A DNA stretch of 64,000 bases from Magicicada septendecula (lineage: Eukaryota > Arthropoda > Insecta > Hemiptera > Cicadidae), in contig CM068367.1 in assembly GCA_034769895.1 (NCBI GenBank), positions 1,317,657,046 through 1,317,721,045 on the forward strand, in the 5' to 3' direction. Under the pieces are notes generated by a model. That model worked only from the letters and a program-made list of their open reading frames with translations. It was not told where the DNA came from and did no database searches. Position 1 is the first letter of the stretch, and every line of letters starts with the position of its first letter. Both the position numbers and the translations under genes were made by a program. Below are positions 58,086 through 64,000 of the stretch, piece by piece.

Positions 58086-60275
58086 TAAAGTTGAAACACA
58101 ATATGAAGTAACTATACTTATATATATGACCACCTAAAACACTTTAACAGTCAAGTTGTGAAACTATTTACCTATACCATACCAGGCTGAGGCCAAAAAA
58201 CAATCACAAAAAATAGTCATATTTGACAGAATAATTGTAGAATATTAGAAAAAATAAAGGAAAAAGGTACACTCCTATAATGTACAATGGAAACATACTT
58301 GCTCAATTGAAGACAAGCTTAATTCATAGAGAATTTTTAAATATAAAAGTGAAAGTTGTCACACCAAGAAAATAACTCATCTGTGCAAAACAGTGAGATG
58401 CTAAGTAATATTACTATAAAAATAAAATGTATTAGGATAAACCAGGTATTCCCAAAGATAAACAATATAACAAACTCTAAGTGAATACCCAAAAAATCCC
58501 GTATATAATACCGGAAAAGACAAATTATTATAAAAAACCAGTGACAATAAACTAGGCCATATGTAATGCCTACACAAGAATGAACTTATTTATATGTTAT
58601 ATGTTTTAATATTTGCTCATTTTGTTATGTAAAGATAATTATGTTATGTATTAATGATATAGCAAGAACCAAGCAACTTTATAACATTTTAATAATTAGA
58701 AAATTAGAATTTTGTGCAAACACTACAAGGTAAGAATTGTATTTTATGTTAATTTATTAGGTTTAATTTGTTCAAAACCAATCGTGTATGGTAGCATTTT
58801 ATTCAGTTGAAAGCAGAGAATCCAAAAATAATAATGGCATGCAGATTGTAAGTAGTTCTGTAAAATTGTTTGACAAATGCCAGAATAATTTCAGTAATAT
58901 CCTTTAGTATGAAGAATAAGAAGTTTTTGTTCTAAAGCTTCTACGGAAGTCAAATTTGTTCTATAATGTTCTATTTGCATATTCTCGAACGTTCCAGAAG
59001 AAAATTTTACTCAAAAATACCGGAAGTTCATGTTTAAAAATTAAAACAATGACCCTTACAGAGTATAAAAGGAAGACGAAATTTGACACAAAAAACACTT
59101 TATGCTTTGAATCCACAAGAGACACATCACCTACGAAGCCGATCATCTCGTCCAAGGCGAAGTCGAAGAACAAGAATTCAACCCGAGAACACAGAAAGGC
59201 TTTTTCCCGTACATGACAAAAGACTGACTTAACCTATATAAGGAGTATATCGCTAAGCGCTAACATGTTGTTGAATAGAGCAGCAACACGCCATATTTAA
59301 TAGAAACGCACACAGCCAGATATCCAGCGGCCCTGAAAAGGACCGATTTTAATAGAGAAAATCAATTTTGCTGGTATTTGCTAAGATAAACCGACTTTGA
59401 CAAAATTCCCAAAACATATTACTGACAAGCCTTCTACATTGAGTTTGGAACTAGCGCTGAGACGGCAGAATAGAGAAACCACGCAGTCAGCTGTTCGCCG
59501 CCACCAGAATTCAAAGCATAGAGACAGTACGAATTTTATTTCAATCGTGCGGAGTTTTAAAACCGTAATTTGACTTATAAATAGTTACCAGTGCGTGAGG
59601 AACGTAAACACGAAGAGGCGCAAGATTAGAATCGTCCCCAAGAACAGTGTCCAGTGAAAGAAATACTTACCCACCGGAACGTGAGTTGTTCAAAAGTTAA
59701 AATCATTTTTACCTGGTATCCTTGTCACACAGTTGTACTACACATGTCAAACACCTTCAAATCACACAATTTTTGTAAAGCATCCCACTGATTTGTCTTG
59801 ATAGTTCAAAGGAGTCACGTCCTGAGTATAAAGTTTTTTCATACATTAAATTCATGCTATTCAACTGAGCAATAAAATTTTTATCAGCCGATGATTAATA
59901 AAAAACTTGTCAGTAACTTGTTTGTAACTCTGCAATTTTGTTTAATTTGAGTGTTAGTCCTTCAGACGATTTTTATGAAAAGAAAGATCATTAAACATAC
60001 GTTATTTATAATTCAAACTGTCTTGTTCACATTTTTTTATATAATTAATTTAACAACTAAAAAATCAATTTTTAATAATAATAATTTCTTGGAACAAATA
60101 TCCAAGTGGCGCCCACATACACATATTAGCATAAGTTGTGTTTGCAGGACAACATCGTCGCAGAGAAACCAGCAATTAGTAAGTATTAAAAGTGCGCGGA
60201 GTGTAACACCCGACATCACAACACAAAACAACATAAACACATACAATCTAATTTGGTTATAATATATACACATAT
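58086..60275. other. AT-rich sequence, no gene recognised
   Basis: One frame of 86 codons (58956-59216) is Lys/Thr/Ser-rich with no recognisable family. A moderately GC-rich stretch lies at 59.22-59.72 kb. No transposon ends were recognised. Confidence 0.4.
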
Positions 60276-60277
60276 AT

Positions 60278-60280
<3 letters not shown>

Positions 60281-60365
<85 letters not shown>

Positions 60366-60455
60366 CTACACAGAAAGTCGTCAGTAAGAGAGCTATCAAT
60401 ACTCATTTACATTCGTTGTGATTTGTCTTCAGGGGATTTCAAAATGAATGTTTCG
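60281..60455. repeat. (GA)n and left half of interrupted host repeat
   Basis: GA repeats run 60281-60363, followed by CAATACTCATTTACATTCGT and TTCAGGGGATTTCAAAATGA, homologous to 57.75-57.91 kb. The homology breaks at 60455 and resumes at 61963. Confidence 0.85.
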
Positions 60456-61962
60456 GAAAAAATTTAAACCTGGTAGTCGTGGGACTACCGGTAGACATGG
60501 AATCATGGGCAGACTTGTGCTTTGAGAAGGAATGAAGGGTTGGTTAAATAAACAGCTACATAAGTTTCAATGTATTTTATTTATTCAGAATTTACAGAGT
60601 CACCTAACGCTAGTTGATGGAATACGGAGCGATGGTAGCTGAAGTACGATACGAATATCTGGGCGAAGAGTTGCATGTTGCGACTGAACGTCAGGTCTAT
60701 GCTCGTGCGCACAGTCCCGGAGAGATATGAGGACTTGTGAATTATCTGCCTCTTGATGTTAACATTGATGGCGTAATCGTCTTCGAGAGTGCGAGGCAGC
60801 ACGTTAACCATGTTGTCTACCTTCACTGGCACATTTATGACTTGGCCCACGATCCCATACATACCGTCTACATAGCGGAGCCGACGAATCTGCATGAACG
60901 GTAACCGCGGGCATATAAGTCTCTCTTCAACGGGATTCAGAGGCGGCAAGTTTGGCGGGATCGGTGGATATTGGAAGCCGTATGATTTGCACAGCGGCGG
61001 TACGTTGCCTTGTTTGAGACTTGCAACACACGTAGAGCACACGCCTTCCATATTACTCGCACTTGAGTACTCGTCCGCTCCGAACACTGTGGCCAAGAGA
61101 CTTATGTATGATGGTACGCACGGTCATAGATCACTCTTGAACCACAAGCGATCGCAGACCCCACACACCGAGCCGAACGGATTGTTAATCCTCGTCGACT
61201 CCTTTGAAGCGGCGACTTGGACCGGGCTGTTCTGCGCAGAGCATCGAGGGTCCAATGTTGTCGAAGCACAAGTTATTAATGTTCTCATCGTCTGTTTTCT
61301 TGCTAGCTAGCCGTACGCTCGATCTGAGTCGCTTTGGGGGCACGCCGGATGACCCAGGTATCGGAGATGCGGGCCGCTTGGGCGCTGACGGGGTTTCGTC
61401 AATCTTCAAATGGTTGCCATTTTCTAAGTTCTCCGCCGATTTCTTTGATTTTAGTCACAAACGATAGGCCTGTTGACGCTCTGCATAGGATTTGCCGGTT
61501 TTCGGTTTGAAATGTTTGGTTCGAGTTTTATCGCGATTTTTAGGTCGAGGCATTTCAAATTTTTGAGTTCAAATGTTATTATTTTCTGTAAGTGCTTCTG
61601 GTACTTAGAATTGGTGTTATTGGAGAGAGTTGGTTCTGAGGATCACAACGCACTTTGTATTTTCGCGATCGGACTTGTAGTTCCCGAGATATTTTAGTTT
61701 TAGTGGAGCAATTTAGAAATTTTCGGCACAAAAACACCCTCACGCAGACAAAGCCTAGAGGCGACTGAAGTCAGTTGTCAAAATTCTCAGTACTATTGTT
61801 GGAAGGGGGCCGAGTGACTCGATCACCTGACACCTGGTTTGCTGGGATTGGTTGAGCGGTTCGTGAGATAGTGGTATGCCGAATGTACATTTGAAACATA
61901 ACGGTCGATTTTCGCGAAACGTGCGAGTAAGACATTACATACCTATGGATTCCATGTCAAAA
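60456..61962 (-). mobile_element. Truncated Helitron2-like element, copy 2 (inverted)
   Basis: This is a nearly identical reverse-complement copy of 56141-57640 with the same terminal inverted repeat, 3' hairpin and AGGTTTAAATT end. A small indel near 61.80 kb accounts for the length difference. It interrupts a host repeat between AAAAAA and TTAACTAAACAACTAATTCT, so its boundaries can be read against the uninterrupted paralogue at 57.84-58.08 kb. Confidence 0.8.
60581..61553 (-). pseudogene. Helitron protein N-terminal region, copy 2, broken
   Basis: It has the same layout as 56543-57515: start at 61553-61551, the same in-frame TGA after codon 32 and the same frame change. It also has one extra stop, where the codon after KSDL is TGA instead of the AGA of copy 1 (about 61.13 kb). 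The C-terminal frame from 61096 is otherwise intact and differs by a few residues (last residues NSE instead of NCE). The stop shared by both copies predates their separation. Confidence 0.8.
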
Positions 61963-62105
61963 TTAACTAAACAACTAATTCTCATGGTGACTACTTTGTT
62001 ACTATTATAATTTCCTTATTGTCTATCCCTGGACATAAGGAAAACGGATAAAAATAAATTAAAATGTGCTGGAAATGCGGATTTGGCGGCGGGTAGAAGA
62101 CATAA
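61963..62105. repeat. Right half of interrupted host repeat
   Basis: From ACAACTAATTCTCATGGTGA through TTCCTTATTGTCTATCCCTG to TGCGGATTTGG.GGCGGGTAG this matches 57.93-58.08 kb in the same orientation. Confidence 0.85.
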
Positions 62106-63960
62106 GGTGGGTAGTCAAGTAACAAATAAAGAGGTGTTCAAAAGAATCTATGAAGTTAGAACGAGTCTGAAGGTTATAAAGTGGAAAAAAGAAACTGAAT
62201 TAGAGGTATATCTTGAGAGCAAATGTAGTACTAACAACCGTTTTTTTTAGGGATCACTGTAAGGAGATAAGAAGAGAGGGAGGAGAAGATCGATTTTCTA
62301 TGATTATATACAGTGTGGCGTACCGTATGAAGTAGATGAAAACTTAAGCCTGAAGTAGATACAAATCGTGACGGCAGTGACATCTGGGACCTACCACACG
62401 GTAGAATAGTATATGAGAATGGTGGTGCTGGTGAAGATATGATAACAGTTGAGAAATTAAGAAGTGGTTTTATTTGCAGTCGATGAGGTATTCGTATTTA
62501 CAAATAAAATTGTTTTTGTGATTAATATGTTTCACTAAAGTAGCACTATAAGCGTTGTATTACGGCGACACTGTGTTCTTTGTAACGACAAAAAGTATTT
62601 TTTTTTGGTGTCGGTAATATAAATATATTAAATTATTTTACTATATGTTAAAGTCACTGGCTGTTGTGGGCTAGTACTAGTGTATTGGAAATCCATGGAT
62701 TTTTTGTAAGAATTGTGAGGCCCTATTATACAAAAGAGGTCAGACCAGACTATGATACTAGATATAAGACGTGTGTTAAGCCTAAAAATAGGTTGACTGT
62801 TAAGTAAACAATAGTTCTGTTAATTATTGACATCGCTATTGTCGACCTTCACTGTATTGCCGTAAGCAATGTCTGTTACTGCTGTAGTAAATCGTTGTGT
62901 ATACGATTTGTTTATATAACTCCCCCCTCCCACGAGATTACATATTGTATCCATAATCCCTGAATGCATACTGGCAAAAAGTAAAAGTTTATGACGTTCG
63001 TATACAGCAAATTTCAATTATGCTGGTTGGTCAAAGCGCTCTAATCGTATAATCATTAAGGCGTGCCGCTACTTTTGTCTCAGTTCATGATATTAATTTA
63101 GGTAAATTTTTTATAAGTGTTGGTTTCTTAAAGTATGTGCTTAAAACTATCTTACACGCATATACCACGGAACATTTTATGATGCTCAGAGACTTTGTGT
63201 AATGTATTCTTAAAAATATTTCGTATTTGTTAAATTCCAATAAATTTACACACTTCGTTTAGCAAGTTAAATGTCTATATGTTGCTTATTTATTTTTGGT
63301 TTCCGTTAATACTTAGGATTATTTTTGGTCAAGCTTACTACTAAAAAGCCTTTAAGTTGCTGCAAAGTGAACATCCATTTACGGTATGAAACTTTACTTA
63401 CTATATGGTCTGTTATATATCTCTGGATGTAAGTAGTTAATATGGTTCGTTTGTTTAAAAATATAAGAAAATGATTTGTGAAGAATGCTTAAAAAAATAT
63501 ATATATATATATATATATATTATTTTAGGACTGTAAACGCAAACTAATTTGACGATTTTTAAGTGTCTAATAAAAAAACGTTGGCTACGTCAGTTTGCGG
63601 ATAAAGTCCTAACATTTTAAAATATATTTAATGGAAATTGCAACTTTCTTTGTATTATAAACCTGAAAACATACGGTCTACTGCTATCTAATTTTAACAG
63701 AAATAGTGACTACAGCCAAACATATCCATTGAGAGTAGTTTGATGAAATTTCAATACAGATAAAATAAAATGCCCATAACAATTAAAGAGAAACAAAAAT
63801 GATGAAGACAACATACATGTAATATGTTGTAATATGAATATGTAAAATATTATATCATCATGTGATACATGTAATATGAATGTGTACATTTTTTGGCGTT
63901 TTAGCATATGCGAAATATTTTTGTGTACGCATTAAGTAAAGTCTGCTGAGAAATATAAAT
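62106..63960. other. Unassigned AT-rich sequence
   Basis: A purine-rich stretch at 62.10-62.47 kb has weak protein-like texture but no recognisable family. An (AT)n tract lies at 63.50-63.52 kb. Nothing else recognised. Confidence 0.4.
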
Positions 63961-63962
63961 TA

Positions 63963-64000
63963 CAGTGGAACTTGGTTATTACGGCCTCGGCTGTTACGCC
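63963..64000 (+). mobile_element. Left terminal repeat of a pogo/Tigger-like element, cut by window end
   Basis: It starts CAGTGGAACTTGGTTATTAC directly after a TA dinucleotide. This matches the CAGTGGAAC start and TTA.TACGG style of pogo/Tigger ends. Only 38 bases are inside the window. Confidence 0.55.

Noticed and set aside
58956-59216. Possible small Lys/Ser-rich protein gene
   Set aside because: No recognisable family, no clear start context or splice signals, and composition fits AT-rich non-coding DNA.

Overview
The window looks like repeat-dominated nuclear DNA from an arthropod, probably an insect. It is AT-rich, has very long CA/GA microsatellites, and carries relics of Ty3/Gypsy, Ginger, hAT, PIF/Harbinger, pogo-like, Helitron2-like and CR1/R1-like elements. 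GT-AG splice signals are visible in one of them. I found no convincing host protein-coding gene, no rRNA, no complete tRNA and no CRISPR array. The species cannot be fixed by reading alone.

Layout. 1-7.9 kb: a MITE-like segment, a possible non-coding 5' exon, four long CA tracts and a 400-bp duplication. 7.9-13.1 kb: a LINE fragment split by a complete LTR element with 4-bp target duplication. That element keeps Gag, protease and RNase H but has no visible reverse-transcriptase core or integrase. 14.2-16.75 kb: a Ginger-type DNA transposon on the minus strand, with an intact DDE core, an intron and a Cys-rich last exon, but frameshifted. 18.2 kb: a compound CT/CA tract. 19.2-25.1 kb: a diverged tandem array with higher-order structure. 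25-34.7 kb: inverted-repeat elements, a dead hAT gene, LINE tails and a 1.87-kb palindrome containing PIF/Harbinger transposase sequence. 35.5-46.4 kb: two pogo-like MITEs around a 1,575-bp tandem duplication. 50.2-52.1 kb: LINE reverse transcriptase and hAT relics. 53-55.2 kb: interspersed repeats with a 128-bp minisatellite. 56.1-62.1 kb: two inverted copies of a truncated Helitron2-like element, one inserted into a host repeat whose uninterrupted paralogue lies 2.4 kb away. The last 38 bases start another pogo-like terminal repeat.

Nothing here works as a host pathway; the genes are transposon genes, mostly decayed. The most informative items are the reverse-transcriptase-less Gypsy element, the spliced Ginger transposase, the Harbinger palindrome that also inverts its flank, the Helitron2-like pair with its paralogous empty site, the higher-order array, and a recurring hammerhead-like motif in several inverted-repeat families.
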